NCBI GenBank assembly: GCA_013178185.1
Contig: JABLXC010000003.1
Location: forward strand, 109,533-173,532
Source of the DNA: Anaerolineae bacterium
GTDB lineage: Bacteria; Chloroflexota; Anaerolineae; Anaerolineales; Anaerolineaceae
DNA length: 64,000 bases
Reading direction: 5' to 3'
The notes beneath the pieces are model-generated. The model made no database searches. It was not told the DNA's origin and saw only the letters and a program-made list of their open reading frames with translations. The number at the start of each line of letters is the position of its first letter. Position 1 is the stretch's first letter. The translations under genes were made by a program, and so were the position numbers. Of this stretch, positions 34,069-44,654 are shown one piece after another.

Positions 34069-35766
34069 GTGCGCTCAGATCAAATTAAAAAAGGCATTGA
34101 ACATTCTCCCCACCGGGCGTTGTTAAAAGCGACCGGCGTCACGGATGCTGATATGGAGAAACCCTTCATCGCAATCGTGAACTCTTATGTGGATATTGTC
34201 CCCGGTCATGTACATTTACAATCTTTTGGCCGTCTGATCAAAGAAGCCGTGCGAGCTGCCGGGGGAGTTCCGTTTGAATTCAATACCATCGCGGTGGATG
34301 ACGGCATTGCGATGGGGCATGGTGGAATGAAATATTCGCTTCCTTCCAGGGAGCTGATCGCCGACAGCATCGAAACCATGATCGAGGCGCATTGTTTCGA
34401 TGGCATGGTTTGCATCCCCAATTGCGACAAAATTGTACCGGGGATGATGATGGCTGCCATGCGGGTCAACATCCCGGCCATTTTTGTTTCTGGCGGCCCG
34501 ATGCCCGCCGGCCGCACGCCAGATGGCGAAGTGGTTGACCTGATCTCCGTTTTTGAAGCTGTAGGCGCATACCAAAAGGGGCAGATGGACCAGCGGCGGC
34601 TGAAAATCCTGGAAGATTACGCCTGCCCGGCTTGCGGTTCCTGTTCTGGGATGTTCACCGCCAACAGTATGAACTGTTTGATGGAAGCGCTCGGCCTGGC
34701 CTTGCCCTATAATGGCTCTGCGCTGGCGCTCACCCCTCAGCGCGAGGCGCTGGCCCGCCGGGCTGGGTCGCTGATCCTGGACCTGGTGGCGCGCGACTTG
34801 AAACCCCGCGATATCGTCACCCTCGAAGCAATGGATGATGCCTTTGCCCTGGATATGGCAATGGGCGGATCAACCAACACTGTACTGCACGGTCTGGCCA
34901 TTGCACATGAGGCTGGTCTTCATTATCCCCTGGAGCGTCTTAACGCCATTTCGGATCGTGTGCCTCACCTCTCGAAAATCAGCCCATCGGGTCACTGGCA
35001 TATGGAAGACCTGCATCGGGCCGGGGGGATCCCTGCTATCTTGAAAGAACTTCATGCGGCGACCGGGTTACTGCACTTCGACCGCCCAACCGTTACTGGG
35101 ACCTCTTTTGGTGAGATGGTACAGGCTGCCAAGATCCTTGATACCGAGGTGATCCGGCCACATACCAATCCCCATTCCGCGACGGGCGGTCTGGCCTGTC
35201 TGTTCGGGAATCTGGCGCCGGATGGGGCGGTGGTCAAAACTGGCGGCGTATCGCCGACGATGTGGAAGTTCAGCGGCCCGGCGCGCATTTACGAGTCGCA
35301 AGAGGACGCCATGAAGGGCATCATGGCTGGCGAAGTGCTGGCAGGCGAAGTGGTGGTAATCCGTTACGAAGGGCCGCGCGGCGGGCCTGGGATGCAGGAG
35401 ATGCTCAGCCCAACCAGCGCCATCATGGGGATGGGACTGGGCGAAAAAGTAGCCCTCATCACCGACGGGCGCTTTTCGGGCGGCACCCGCGGCGCCTGCA
35501 TCGGGCATGTTTCGCCGGAAGCGGCAGCCAGAGGTCCCATTGCCGCTTTGCAGCCCGGCGACTGGATTGAAATCGATTTGGAAGCTCGCCGGTTAGATGT
35601 CCGTCTATCGCAGGAGGAAATTTCACGCCGTTTGCAGGCTTTGCCGCCTTTTCAACCTCGGACAAAGAGCAAGTGGCTGCAGCGTTATGCACATTTTGTG
35701 ACCAGTGCAGATCGAGGAGCTGTCCTGGTAAATGATTTGTCTCTCGCCAAAGGAGGAACAGAATGA
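34069..35766 (+). CDS. ilvD: Dihydroxy-acid dehydratase
   Basis: 565 residues. Converts 2,3-dihydroxy-isovalerate and -methylvalerate to the 2-oxo acids of valine and isoleucine. Iron-sulfur ligands are visible in [14 protein letters not shown] and [11 protein letters not shown], and the C-terminal block [25 protein letters not shown] is intact. The start is GTG at 34069, 4 nt after GGAGG. An N-terminal ATG is absent in the right place. First structural gene of the branched-chain operon, directly controlled by the attenuator just upstream. Its stop overlaps the ilvB ATG (ATGA). Confidence 0.96.
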   Translation: MRSDQIKKGIEHSPHRALLKATGVTDADMEKPFIAIVNSYVDIVPGHVHLQSFGRLIKEAVRAAGGVPFEFNTIAVDDGIAMGHGGMKYSLPSRELIADSIETMIEAHCFDGMVCIPNCDKIVPGMMMAAMRVNIPAIFVSGGPMPAGRTPDGEVVDLISVFEAVGAYQKGQMDQRRLKILEDYACPACGSCSGMFTANSMNCLMEALGLALPYNGSALALTPQREALARRAGSLILDLVARDLKPRDIVTLEAMDDAFALDMAMGGSTNTVLHGLAIAHEAGLHYPLERLNAISDRVPHLSKISPSGHWHMEDLHRAGGIPAILKELHAATGLLHFDRPTVTGTSFGEMVQAAKILDTEVIRPHTNPHSATGGLACLFGNLAPDGAVVKTGGVSPTMWKFSGPARIYESQEDAMKGIMAGEVLAGEVVVIRYEGPRGGPGMQEMLSPTSAIMGMGLGEKVALITDGRFSGGTRGACIGHVSPEAAARGPIAALQPGDWIEIDLEARRLDVRLSQEEISRRLQALPPFQPRTKSKWLQRYAHFVTSADRGAVLVNDLSLAKGGTE

Positions 35767-37493
35767 AGAAGAAATTAACCGGTGCACAAATTGTTTGGGA
35801 GAGCCTGGTGCGAGAGGGGGTGGAAGTTGTTTTTGGATATCCAGGAGGCGCAAACCTGCCGCTATATGATGCCTTGCCGAACTACCCGATACATCACGTT
35901 CTTGTTCGCCACGAACAGGGCGCCGCTCACGCCGCCGATGGGTACGCTCGCGCCAGCAGGAAGGTAGGGGTTGCCATAGCAACCTCTGGTCCGGGCGCCA
36001 CTAACCTGGTAACAGGTATCGCTACGGCCATGATGGATTCATCGCCGACGGTGTTCATCACGGGTCAGGTTATGAGCAAGTTGATCGGCTATGATGCTTT
36101 CCAAGAAATTGATGTTACCGGTATTACGCTGCCGATCACTAAACACAATTACTTGGTGACCGATGTTCGAGAGATCGGCGCTGTGGTGCGCGAGGCTTTT
36201 TATATTGCCCGCACAGGCCGCCCGGGTCCGGTATTGATCGATATTTCCAAAGATGCCCAACAAAATACAACGGAGTGGGAATATGACGACAGCCCGATTC
36301 AGCTTCCGGGTTATCGCCCCGATCTCAGCCCTTCGCGTCAAGACATTCAAAGAGCGGTGGAAATGATCCAATCAGCCAGCAGACCGGTGATCCTGGCGGG
36401 CAATGGGGTTATTGCCAGCGGGGCGATGGACGAGGTGCTGGATTTTGCAGAACATACCAATACCCCTGTTGCTATGACGTTGCTCGGTTTGGGGGGGTTT
36501 CCTGCTAGCCATCCACTCGCGTTGGGGATGATGGGGATGCACGGCGAAGCCTGGGTGAACATGGCCATTCAAGAAGCTGACCTGTTGATCGCTTTTGGGA
36601 TGCGTTTTGATGATCGCGTGACTGGCAATTTGAAAACCTATGCCCCCAAAGCTCGTAAGATTCATTTTGATATTGATCCTTCAGAAATCAATAAGAATGT
36701 GCCTGCGGATGCTGCTTTGATCGGAGATCTGGGCGAGACGCTGCGCCAGGTGCTGGATTATATCCAGCCCTGCGATCACCGCGAGTGGCTTGAAACGATC
36801 CAGCAGATGAAATCTGAAGCCAGCGCGTATAACATTCTGAACCATGCAGGGCAGAAACATCTATACGCTGCCCACGTGATAGACGGGCTCTGGAGAACCA
36901 CGGGAGGCGATGCACTCATCGTTACGGACGTGGGCCAGAACCAAATGTGGGCCGCCCAGTATTATAAGCTAGATAAATCCCCCCGGTTTATCAGTTCTGG
37001 TGGGCTGGGTACCATGGGGTTTGGGCTTCCTGCGGCCATCGGCGCTAAATTTGGCAGCCCGAATGCCGAAGTCTGGGCGATCGTTGGAGATGGAGGATTC
37101 CAGATGACTCAGGCAGAACTTGCCACGGCGGCGCAAGAAGGGCTGAAAATCAATGTCGCCATTATCAATAATGGGTATTTGGGCATGGTTCGCCAGTGGC
37201 AGGAATTTTTCTATGACCGTCGTTACTCTGCTACCCCCATGCGCAGCCCAGATTTCGTGAAGATTGCCGAAGCTCACGGCCTGACCGGCCTTCGAGTAAC
37301 CAGGCGCGCTGATATTGAAGCCACCATCCAGAAAGCCCGGCAGATCGAAGGTACAGTGCTGGTCGAATTCCGGGTTGAAAAAGAAGACTGTGTCTACCCG
37401 ATGGTGCCAAGTGGCGCTGATTTGCACAATATGATCCGCCGGCCAGTGCCGAGTATGGTTTTTGAAGAAGAAGAACAAAACGAAGCTGAATAG
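35763..37493 (+). CDS. ilvB: Acetolactate synthase large (catalytic) subunit
   Basis: 576 residues, thiamine-diphosphate enzyme that forms acetolactate from pyruvate (valine, leucine) or acetohydroxybutyrate from pyruvate and 2-oxobutyrate (isoleucine). The catalytic Glu is in [17 protein letters not shown]. The ThDP/Mg motif is [31 protein letters not shown]. The FAD-binding middle domain is present, so it is the anabolic AHAS type. Coupled to ilvD by a 4-bp overlap and followed by its regulatory subunit. Confidence 0.96.
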   Translation: MKKKLTGAQIVWESLVREGVEVVFGYPGGANLPLYDALPNYPIHHVLVRHEQGAAHAADGYARASRKVGVAIATSGPGATNLVTGIATAMMDSSPTVFITGQVMSKLIGYDAFQEIDVTGITLPITKHNYLVTDVREIGAVVREAFYIARTGRPGPVLIDISKDAQQNTTEWEYDDSPIQLPGYRPDLSPSRQDIQRAVEMIQSASRPVILAGNGVIASGAMDEVLDFAEHTNTPVAMTLLGLGGFPASHPLALGMMGMHGEAWVNMAIQEADLLIAFGMRFDDRVTGNLKTYAPKARKIHFDIDPSEINKNVPADAALIGDLGETLRQVLDYIQPCDHREWLETIQQMKSEASAYNILNHAGQKHLYAAHVIDGLWRTTGGDALIVTDVGQNQMWAAQYYKLDKSPRFISSGGLGTMGFGLPAAIGAKFGSPNAEVWAIVGDGGFQMTQAELATAAQEGLKINVAIINNGYLGMVRQWQEFFYDRRYSATPMRSPDFVKIAEAHGLTGLRVTRRADIEATIQKARQIEGTVLVEFRVEKEDCVYPMVPSGADLHNMIRRPVPSMVFEEEEQNEAE

Positions 37494-37503
37494 GAGAGAA
37501 GGG

Positions 37504-38034
37504 ATGAAATATACAATTGTTGTACTTGTTGAAAATAAGCCGGGCGTTTTGAATCGCGTTGCCTCTCTTTTCCGCCGACGTGCTTTCAACATTGACTCGT
37601 TGACAGTTGGTCGCACTGAAGTACCGGATGTCTCCCGGATGACCATTGTGGTGGACAGCGACGAGTTAAACATCGAGAGGCTCACCGCTTATCTCTACAA
37701 ATTGGTCAACGTGATCCAGGTGAACAACTTGACCACGACGCCGTCTGTCAACCGCGACCTGGCCTTAATCAAAGTGCAAGCCAGCGATGAAAACCGCGCC
37801 CATGTCATGCAAATCGTGGATGTTTTTCGCGCCCGTATTGTGGATGTAACAAACAATTCGCTGATTGTCGAAATCACGGGTGATGAAGAGAAGATCGAGG
37901 GCTTTATCGAAGTCCTTCGTCCTTGGGGGATCATCGAGATGGTGCGAACTGGCATCGTCAGCATGGCGCGAGGAGGGTCTTCTCTTCTCGTCGAGTCCTT
38001 TCCCGTGAGCAATTTTAGCCGGGTCGCTGTCTAA
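37504..38034 (+). CDS. ilvN: Acetolactate synthase small (regulatory) subunit
   Basis: 176 residues. N-terminal ACT domain (about 2-75, YTIVVLVENKPGVLNRVASLF) that binds valine for feedback inhibition, and a C-terminal domain (about 80-165) that contacts and activates IlvB. The frame continues upstream into ilvB, but AGGAGAGAAGGG directly before the ATG at 37504 and the family N-terminus fix the start there. Lies 10 bp after ilvB. The symbol ilvH would be equally fitting. Confidence 0.95.
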   Translation: MKYTIVVLVENKPGVLNRVASLFRRRAFNIDSLTVGRTEVPDVSRMTIVVDSDELNIERLTAYLYKLVNVIQVNNLTTTPSVNRDLALIKVQASDENRAHVMQIVDVFRARIVDVTNNSLIVEITGDEEKIEGFIEVLRPWGIIEMVRTGIVSMARGGSSLLVESFPVSNFSRVAV

Positions 38035-38074
38035 AACATCAACACAAATCATAGAGCAAACTAAAGGAGCTATT

Positions 38075-39127
38075 ATGGGCAAAATGAATTTTAGTGGTGT
38101 GGAAGAGGAAGTCATCACCCGAGAGGAATTTCCACTGGAAAAAGCACGACAGGTCCTTAAAGACGAGGTGGTCGCCGTATTAGGATATGGCACTCAGGGC
38201 ATGGCGCAGTCCTTGAACATGCGGGATAACGGCATCAACGTGATCGTTGGGTTGAAAGAAGGGCGATCATGGGAAAAAGCACTCAAGGACGGGTGGCAAC
38301 CCGGCAAGAATTTATTTTCCATTGAAGAAGCCGCCCGTCGTGGAACGGTAATCCAGTATCTGCTTTCCGACGCCGCGCAGAAAATGGTTTGGCCGGTGGT
38401 TAAAGAATGTCTCAATGAGGGAGATGCCCTCTACTTCTCACATGGTTTTTCGGTCGTTTACAAAGATCAGACCGGTGTAGTCCCCCCGAAAAATGTGGAT
38501 GTCATCCTTGTTGCTCCCAAGGGATCAGGCGCCAGTGTGCGCGCCAATTTTTTAGATGGCAGCGGGATCAATAGCAGCTTTGCGGTTTATCAGGATTATA
38601 CCGGCCGCGCGACCGAACGAACCCTTGCCCTCGGAATTGCTATCGGGTCGGGGTATCTGTTCCGAACAGATTTCGAACACGAGGTTTACAGCGATTTGGT
38701 GGGAGAGCGCGGTATCTTGATGGGGGCTCTGGCTGGGGTGATGGAAGCACAATATAACACCCTGCGCAAATACGGTCATACCCCCAGCGAAGCGTTCAAT
38801 GAAACCGTCGAGGAATTGACCCAGAGTTTGATCCGTTTGGTGGCGCAAAACGGGATGGATTGGATGTACAGCAATTGCAGTACCACTGCGCAACGCGGGG
38901 CATTAGATTGGCGTCACCGCTTCAGGAATGCTACCCTGCCGGTCTTTGAGGAGTTGTACCAGAGTGTCCGCTCTGGTGAAGAGACCTGGAATGTTCTCGA
39001 AGCGAACAGCGCTCCAGACTATCGTGAAAAACTGGAAGCTGAGTTGAAGGATATCCGCGATTCGGAAATGTGGCAGGCGGGTGCCGTGGTGCGTTCTTTA
39101 CGACCTGAAAATTGGAAGAAAGGCTGA
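38075..39127 (+). CDS. ilvC: Ketol-acid reductoisomerase (class I)
   Basis: 350 residues. NADPH-dependent isomeroreductase acting after acetolactate synthase. Rossmann motif GYGTQG at 37-42, followed by the magnesium-binding knotted domain with Glu-rich [12 protein letters not shown] and [12 protein letters not shown]. Length is in the short class I range, slightly long. AAAGGAG precedes the ATG. It lies 40 bp after ilvN and 32 bp before leuA. Confidence 0.95.
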   Translation: MGKMNFSGVEEEVITREEFPLEKARQVLKDEVVAVLGYGTQGMAQSLNMRDNGINVIVGLKEGRSWEKALKDGWQPGKNLFSIEEAARRGTVIQYLLSDAAQKMVWPVVKECLNEGDALYFSHGFSVVYKDQTGVVPPKNVDVILVAPKGSGASVRANFLDGSGINSSFAVYQDYTGRATERTLALGIAIGSGYLFRTDFEHEVYSDLVGERGILMGALAGVMEAQYNTLRKYGHTPSEAFNETVEELTQSLIRLVAQNGMDWMYSNCSTTAQRGALDWRHRFRNATLPVFEELYQSVRSGEETWNVLEANSAPDYREKLEAELKDIRDSEMWQAGAVVRSLRPENWKKG

Positions 39128-39159
39128 AACGCTGGGCCGCGTTGAGATGTGGAGGAAAG

Positions 39160-40791
39160 ATGCAAGAGAATTATGTTCGGATTTTTGATACGACTTTAAG
39201 GGATGGAGAACAATCTCCCGGCGCGACCATGACCAGTTCTGAAAAACTGGAAGTCGCACGCGGCCTAGCTCGGTTGGGTGTGGACGTGATGGAGGCTGGT
39301 TTTCCGGCTGCCTCGCCCGATGATCTTGAAGCGGTGCGAAGGATCGCCATAGAGGTTGGAAACACAAAAGATGTCAGCCTTCCGCCAGTAATCTGTGGCC
39401 TGGCACGCGCCACAAGAAATGATATCGAAAAGGCCTGGGAAGCCGTCCAACCCGCGGCGCGTCCACGAATCCACACCTTTCTCGCCACTTCAGAGATTCA
39501 CATGCAGCATAAGCTAAAGATGTCTCGCGCGCAGGTATTGGAACGCGTGCGCGAGATGGTGGCCTATGCGCGCAGCCTTTGCCCGGATGTCGAGTTTAGC
39601 CCAGAAGATGCCGGGCGCAGCGATCCGGAATTCCTCTACCAGGTCCTTGCTGAGGCGATTCGCTCCGGCGCCAGTACACTCAATATCCCTGATACGGTCG
39701 GGTACACCATGCCCGATGAATTCGGCAAACTCATTGCCGGCATCATTGCGAACACCCCCGGCATTGAGAACTGCGTGGTCTCGGTGCATTGCCACAACGA
39801 TCTGGGTCTGGCAACTGCTAACACCCTGGCTGGGTTGAGAGCTGGAGCGCGCCAGGCCGAGGTGACGATCAACGGCATCGGCGAAAGGGCAGGCAACACC
39901 GCGCTGGAAGAAGTTGTGATGGCGCTTCACACTCGCAATTCTTCGCTGGGCTTAACCACGGGCATCAACACCAGCCAGATCACCCGCATGAGCAAACTCG
40001 TCAGCAATTACACCGGCATGGCGGTTCAGCCGAATAAGGCAATTGTCGGAGCGAATGCTTTTGCTCATGAGGCTGGGATTCATCAAGATGGGATGCTCAA
40101 AAACAATCAGACTTATGAGATTATGCGCCCTGAAGATGTTGGCGCTTCTCAAAGCAAGCTGGTGCTTGGAAAACATTCTGGCCGCCATGCTCTAAAGGTC
40201 AGGTTGGTCTCGTTGGGATATTCTCTCGGCGAGGATGAGATGGATCAGGTTTTCGAGCGCTTCAAGCTGCTGGCCGATAAGAAGAAAGTAATCACTGATG
40301 CTGATCTCGAGGCATTGGTCTCTGATGAATTATATCAGCCCTACGAATTGTTTTCCCTGGATGGGCTCCAGGTGGCTTGTGGCACGATGGGAATGCCAAC
40401 TGCTTCTGTGCGACTGCGCGACCCATCTGGCAATCTGCACATCCATGCGAGCATTGGCACTGGACCGGTAGATGCCACCTATAAGGCAATTGACTCCATC
40501 GTGCAATGCCCGAACACCCTGCAAGAGTTCGTCATCCATGCAGTCACCGAAGGGATTGACGCCTTAGGCGAGGTGACGGTTCGCATTCAGGGAGAAAGTG
40601 TTGTCAAATCCAGCATGGACGCTCAAAAAGAGGTGGATCAACCTGTCACTTATGGCGGGTATGGAGCGGATACGGATATTGTCGTTGCCAGCGCAAAAGC
40701 CTACCTTTCGGCGTTGAATAAGATGCTTGTCGCAAGCGGCAGGTATGGCGATCCAGAAAAAGCGGCCACTGAAGCGCTGTTTTCTCAATAG
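39160..40791 (+). CDS. leuA: 2-Isopropylmalate synthase
   Basis: 543 residues. First step of leucine synthesis (acetyl-CoA plus 2-oxoisovalerate). DRE-TIM metallolyase barrel with [17 protein letters not shown] and the HxH metal motif [15 protein letters not shown], then the linker and a C-terminal LeuA allosteric domain (about 395-525) that mediates leucine feedback. The start is ATG at 39160 after GGAGGAAAG. An earlier in-frame ATG overlaps ilvC. It is clearly distinct from cimA further on in the same operon. Confidence 0.95.
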   Translation: MQENYVRIFDTTLRDGEQSPGATMTSSEKLEVARGLARLGVDVMEAGFPAASPDDLEAVRRIAIEVGNTKDVSLPPVICGLARATRNDIEKAWEAVQPAARPRIHTFLATSEIHMQHKLKMSRAQVLERVREMVAYARSLCPDVEFSPEDAGRSDPEFLYQVLAEAIRSGASTLNIPDTVGYTMPDEFGKLIAGIIANTPGIENCVVSVHCHNDLGLATANTLAGLRAGARQAEVTINGIGERAGNTALEEVVMALHTRNSSLGLTTGINTSQITRMSKLVSNYTGMAVQPNKAIVGANAFAHEAGIHQDGMLKNNQTYEIMRPEDVGASQSKLVLGKHSGRHALKVRLVSLGYSLGEDEMDQVFERFKLLADKKKVITDADLEALVSDELYQPYELFSLDGLQVACGTMGMPTASVRLRDPSGNLHIHASIGTGPVDATYKAIDSIVQCPNTLQEFVIHAVTEGIDALGEVTVRIQGESVVKSSMDAQKEVDQPVTYGGYGADTDIVVASAKAYLSALNKMLVASGRYGDPEKAATEALFSQ

Positions 40792-40820
40792 TGTCATTTT
40801 TTTCAAAGGAGGAGTAAACA

Positions 40821-41036
40821 ATGAATCCCATGAATCGATATCATCCAGAGTTTTATGATAACCATGCCTACCCGTTTGATGAGCCCCACACCATCCCGGC
40901 CGGCTGGGATGCAGAAGCCTTGATGCGCCCCTATTCGAATGATCTCCAACGCGAATTGGGTGAAACAGAGGCACCCCAATCTACTTCCAACCAAGTGAGC
41001 GCTGATCGTGATGACGCCAAAAACCCTGTTTCGTAA
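40821..41036 (+). CDS. Small acidic protein of unknown function inside the leu genes
   Basis: 71 residues. AAAGGAGGAG with good spacing before the ATG shows that it is likely translated. The N-terminus is rich in Tyr, His, Asn and Pro ([19 protein letters not shown]), and the C-terminus is acidic and polar and probably disordered. No signal peptide or membrane helix. It matches no family I know. It lies 29 bp after leuA, and its end overlaps the leuC start by 26 bp. LeuC itself has only a weak ribosome site, so translation of this ORF may feed ribosomes to leuC. It may be just a coupling cistron or a small partner of LeuC/LeuD. Confidence 0.6.
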   Translation: MNPMNRYHPEFYDNHAYPFDEPHTIPAGWDAEALMRPYSNDLQRELGETEAPQSTSNQVSADRDDAKNPVS

Positions 41037-42438
41037 AATATGGGACCGGCATGTTGTAACCCAACAGCCTGATTCTCCAGCTGTTTTGTATGTGGATCTT
41101 CACCTGGTACATGAGGTGACTTCTCCCCAGGCCTTTTCCGGTCTGCGAGCAAGGAATTTGAAGGTGCGTCGGCCAGATAAGACGGTTGCAACGATTGACC
41201 ATGGTGTTCCAACTCGCACAGAAGACGGGAGTAAAAATGGTCGGTTGGCTTTTGCGGATGAAATGAGCTTGCGCCAGATTCGACAGATGGAAGAAAATTG
41301 CGCCGAATTTGGCATTCGCCTGTACGGATTGGAGAGCGAAAACCAGGGTATTGTGCATGTCATCGGTCCTGAGTTGGGGTTTACCCAGCCGGGAATGACC
41401 ATCGTCTGTGGAGACAGCCATACAGCTACCCACGGCGCTTTCGGCGCTCTGGCCTTTGGGATTGGTTCCAGCGAAGTTGAGCACGTTCTGGCAACCCAAT
41501 GCCTGTTGCAGTGGCAGCCCAAGACCTGTGCAGTGAATATTGAAGGCCGCCTCTCCCCCGGCGTCACTTCCAAAGATGTGATTCTGGCCTTGATCCGGCA
41601 GATCGGTGTGGGTGGAGGCGTCGGCTATGTTTTTGAGTATCGTGGGCCGGCCGTCCAGGTCATGACGATGGAAGAACGCATGACCCTTTGTAATATGACT
41701 ATTGAAGCCGGGGCGCGCGCTGGTCTGATAGCGCCGGACGAAAATACTTTCGACTACCTGTACGGGCGGGAATTTTCACCCAAGGGCGAGCAATGGGAAC
41801 GCAGCATTGCCCATTGGAAAAAACTTGCCACGGATGAAGGCGCTACCTTCGATCACGAAATAACGCTGAAGGTCTCTGACCTTGAACCTATGGTTACCTT
41901 TGGCACCAACCCTGCCATGAGCATTCCCATTGGCGGACGCATTCCCGATCCCGACGCAGCCGACGACGAAGCCCAAAAAAGCGGGTTAAGAAAAGCCCTG
42001 GACTATATGGGGTTGACGCCCGGGCAATCATTGGCTGACCACCCTGTGGATGTCGTTTTTATTGGAAGCTGCACCAATGGCCGCATTTCCGATCTGCGTC
42101 TGGCGGCTTCATTGCTAAGGGGGCGCAAGGTATCGCCGAAAACGCGCCTTTTGGTGGTTCCAGGTTCGAACCAGGTCAAACGCCAGGCTGAAGCAGAAGG
42201 CCTGGACCGGGTTTTCAAGGATGCCGGCGCTGAATGGCGCGAGGCAGGTTGCAGTATGTGCATTGCAATGAATGGCGATCAGCTTGAACCGGGCGAGTAT
42301 GCTGTGAGCACCAGCAACCGGAATTTTGAAGGCCGCCAGGGAAAGGGTGGGAGGACCTTCCTCGCCAGCCCGCTGACAGCCGCTGCTGCTGCGATTGCCG
42401 GTAAAATCACCGACCCGCGCCCATTCATGCAATCTTAA
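41011..42438 (+). CDS. leuC: 3-Isopropylmalate dehydratase large subunit
   Basis: 475 residues, aconitase superfamily. Isomerises 2-isopropylmalate in leucine synthesis and, given cimA in the operon, probably citramalate as well. [4Fe-4S] ligands are in [14 protein letters not shown] and [11 protein letters not shown]. The substrate-binding [20 protein letters not shown] block is intact. The start is ATG at 41011, with GTG at 41008 also possible. It overlaps the end of the small upstream ORF. Partner subunit leuD follows. Confidence 0.95.
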   Translation: MTPKTLFRKIWDRHVVTQQPDSPAVLYVDLHLVHEVTSPQAFSGLRARNLKVRRPDKTVATIDHGVPTRTEDGSKNGRLAFADEMSLRQIRQMEENCAEFGIRLYGLESENQGIVHVIGPELGFTQPGMTIVCGDSHTATHGAFGALAFGIGSSEVEHVLATQCLLQWQPKTCAVNIEGRLSPGVTSKDVILALIRQIGVGGGVGYVFEYRGPAVQVMTMEERMTLCNMTIEAGARAGLIAPDENTFDYLYGREFSPKGEQWERSIAHWKKLATDEGATFDHEITLKVSDLEPMVTFGTNPAMSIPIGGRIPDPDAADDEAQKSGLRKALDYMGLTPGQSLADHPVDVVFIGSCTNGRISDLRLAASLLRGRKVSPKTRLLVVPGSNQVKRQAEAEGLDRVFKDAGAEWREAGCSMCIAMNGDQLEPGEYAVSTSNRNFEGRQGKGGRTFLASPLTAAAAAIAGKITDPRPFMQS

Positions 42439-42455
42439 CTAAAAAGGCGGTGATG

Positions 42456-43040
42456 ATGAACCAATTTACAATACTGAAATCCCGGGCAGTTGTGCTGCCG
42501 GTGGATAACATTGATACCGATCAGATCATCCCAGCGCGCTTTTTAAAGGTGACCGATAAGATTGGTCTGGGCGAAAAACTTTTCTCTGACTGGCGATATT
42601 TGCCAGATGGTTCTGCAAACCCGGATTTCGTCTTGAACAAGCCCGAAAGTCAGGGCGCGGCGATCTTGGTTGCAGGGGATAATTTTGGATGTGGTTCTTC
42701 CCGCGAGCACGCCCCCTGGGCGTTGGCTGGTTTTGGATTTCGCGCCCTCATTTCTACTAGTTTTGCGGATATCTTTCGGAACAACGCTTTGAAGAACGGC
42801 TTGCTGCCGGTCGTGGTAGGCGCAGATTCTTATCGAAAGCTGATCAAGAAATTGGAAAGCGAGCCGCAAACGGAGCTTACGATTGACCTACCGGAGCAAA
42901 CGCTGCACGTGCCTGGAGAAGCGAGTATCCATTTTTCTATTGACGCTTTCTCGAAGACCTGCCTGTTGAACGGAGTCGATGAGTTGGGCTATCTTTTAGG
43001 GTTAGAGGATCAGATCTCGGCTTATGAGAAAAATCTCTGA
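42456..43040 (+). CDS. leuD: 3-Isopropylmalate dehydratase small subunit
   Basis: 194 residues, swivel domain of the isopropylmalate isomerase. The signature DNFGCGSSREHAPWAL and the N-terminal NIDTDQIIPARFL are intact. Three in-frame starts (GTG 42450, ATG 42453, ATG 42456) cluster here. The ribosome site AAGGCGG (42444-42450) best fits 42456. Lies 17 bp after leuC. Confidence 0.94.
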   Translation: MNQFTILKSRAVVLPVDNIDTDQIIPARFLKVTDKIGLGEKLFSDWRYLPDGSANPDFVLNKPESQGAAILVAGDNFGCGSSREHAPWALAGFGFRALISTSFADIFRNNALKNGLLPVVVGADSYRKLIKKLESEPQTELTIDLPEQTLHVPGEASIHFSIDAFSKTCLLNGVDELGYLLGLEDQISAYEKNL

Positions 43041-43069
43041 TCAATTTAAGCCAGTGAGTGAAGGAATCT

Positions 43070-44629
43070 ATGCAAAAAATTCAGGTTTACGACACAACCC
43101 TCCGGGATGGAACACAGCGAAAGGATATTTCCTTATCCTGTGAAGACAAATTGAATATTGCCCGGCATCTCGATCAACTTGGTGTTGATTTCATCGAGGG
43201 AGGATGGCCGGGTTCGAACCCAAAGGACGTGGAATTTTTTAAGCGCGCTGCCCGCATAACATGGCATCACGCGAAAATCGCCGCTTTTGGCTCTACCTGC
43301 GGCGCAGGCAAATCCCCGGCGGAAGATGATAACATCAAAGCCTTGCTCGAAGCGGAAACCCCTTATTGCACAGTGGTTGGAAAAACCTCGATTCTACATG
43401 TGCGCGAGGTTTTGCGAACCACCCTGGAGAATAATCTTCGCATGATCGAGGAGAGCCTGGCTTACCTGGCCTCGCAGGGGCGCGGAGTGATCTACGATGC
43501 AGAGCATTTTTTTGACGGTTATAAAGAAGACCCTGCCTATGCTATTGAAACCGTGCGGGTTGCAGCGCGGGCTGGCGCTGAAACAGTGGTGCTGTGCGAT
43601 ACCAATGGCGGCACCATGCCCTGGGAAATTTCGGAAATTATCCGCGATGTCAGAGCCAAAGTACAGATTCCGTTGGGTATTCACACCCACAACGACAGCG
43701 AATGCGCTGTTTCAAACGCGATTGAAGCGGTAAAAGAAGGGTGCATTCAGGTACAGGGTACTATTAATGGGTACGGTGAGCGCTGTGGTAATGCCAACCT
43801 GTGTTCTGTGATCCCCAACCTGGAACTAAAACTAGGTTTGAAGGTTCTCCCTCCAGGAAACCTGCCCAGACTGGCTGAGCTCTCGCGCTACGTGGCGGAA
43901 CTGGCTAATCTTTCTTATGATGAACATTTGCCCTACGTCGGTCGGGCTGCATTTGCTCATAAGGGCGGCATTCATGTCGCCGCCATCCGCCGGAATGTGA
44001 ATTCCTACCAGCATATTGATCCTGCGCTGGTGGGCAATAAAATGACCATTCTTGTCTCTGAACTATCGGGGCGCGGAAATTTGCTCAGTAAAGCGGAAGA
44101 ATATGGCATTCAAATTCAAGGAGAGGATCAGGTCAATCGGGTGCTAGCCGCCGTCAAAACGCTGGAATCACAGGGTTTCTCTTTTGAGGCTGCCGAAGCA
44201 TCGGTAATCATGCTGTTCAAGCGACAGGAAGAAGGCTATGTTCCCCCATTTGAGTTGATTGATTTTTCGGCTGTTGTAGAACACCGTCAGGGTCGAGGAG
44301 TGCTGGCTGAGGCAACGGTCAAGGTCCGCGTGGATGGCGAGATTGTCCACACGGCCGCTGAAGGCAATGGTCCTGTGAATGCCCTCGACAAAGCGCTTCG
44401 CAAAGCTTTGAGTGAGCGTTATACTTCTATCAATAATTTTCATCTGGCAGATTATAAAGTGCGTATTTTGGATGGCTATAACGGCACCGAAGCCGTCACG
44501 CGAGTTCTGATCGAAACTCGCAACGGGCGGAAAGGTTGGAGCACAGTCGGCGCAAGTTCCAATATTATTGAGGCAAGCTGGCAAGCTTTAGTAGATTCGG
44601 TTGAATACGGGCTGATGGTTTGCGAATAA
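43070..44629 (+). CDS. cimA: (R)-Citramalate synthase
   Basis: 519 residues. Condenses pyruvate with acetyl-CoA to citramalate, opening the threonine-independent route to 2-oxobutyrate and isoleucine. DRE-TIM motif YDTTLRDGTQRKDISLS, HxH motif HTHNDSECAVSN, and a C-terminal regulatory domain. The RDGTQ variant, the FIEGGWPGSNPKD segment and the overall pattern match the CimA group rather than LeuA. A GTG at 43058 is in frame, but GAAGGA before the ATG at 43070 favours the latter. With LeuC, LeuD and LeuB it completes the pathway without ilvA, which is not in this operon. Confidence 0.93.
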   Translation: MQKIQVYDTTLRDGTQRKDISLSCEDKLNIARHLDQLGVDFIEGGWPGSNPKDVEFFKRAARITWHHAKIAAFGSTCGAGKSPAEDDNIKALLEAETPYCTVVGKTSILHVREVLRTTLENNLRMIEESLAYLASQGRGVIYDAEHFFDGYKEDPAYAIETVRVAARAGAETVVLCDTNGGTMPWEISEIIRDVRAKVQIPLGIHTHNDSECAVSNAIEAVKEGCIQVQGTINGYGERCGNANLCSVIPNLELKLGLKVLPPGNLPRLAELSRYVAELANLSYDEHLPYVGRAAFAHKGGIHVAAIRRNVNSYQHIDPALVGNKMTILVSELSGRGNLLSKAEEYGIQIQGEDQVNRVLAAVKTLESQGFSFEAAEASVIMLFKRQEEGYVPPFELIDFSAVVEHRQGRGVLAEATVKVRVDGEIVHTAAEGNGPVNALDKALRKALSERYTSINNFHLADYKVRILDGYNGTEAVTRVLIETRNGRKGWSTVGASSNIIEASWQALVDSVEYGLMVCE

Positions 44630-44654
44630 ACCTCCACAAGGAGTATCTTACGCT

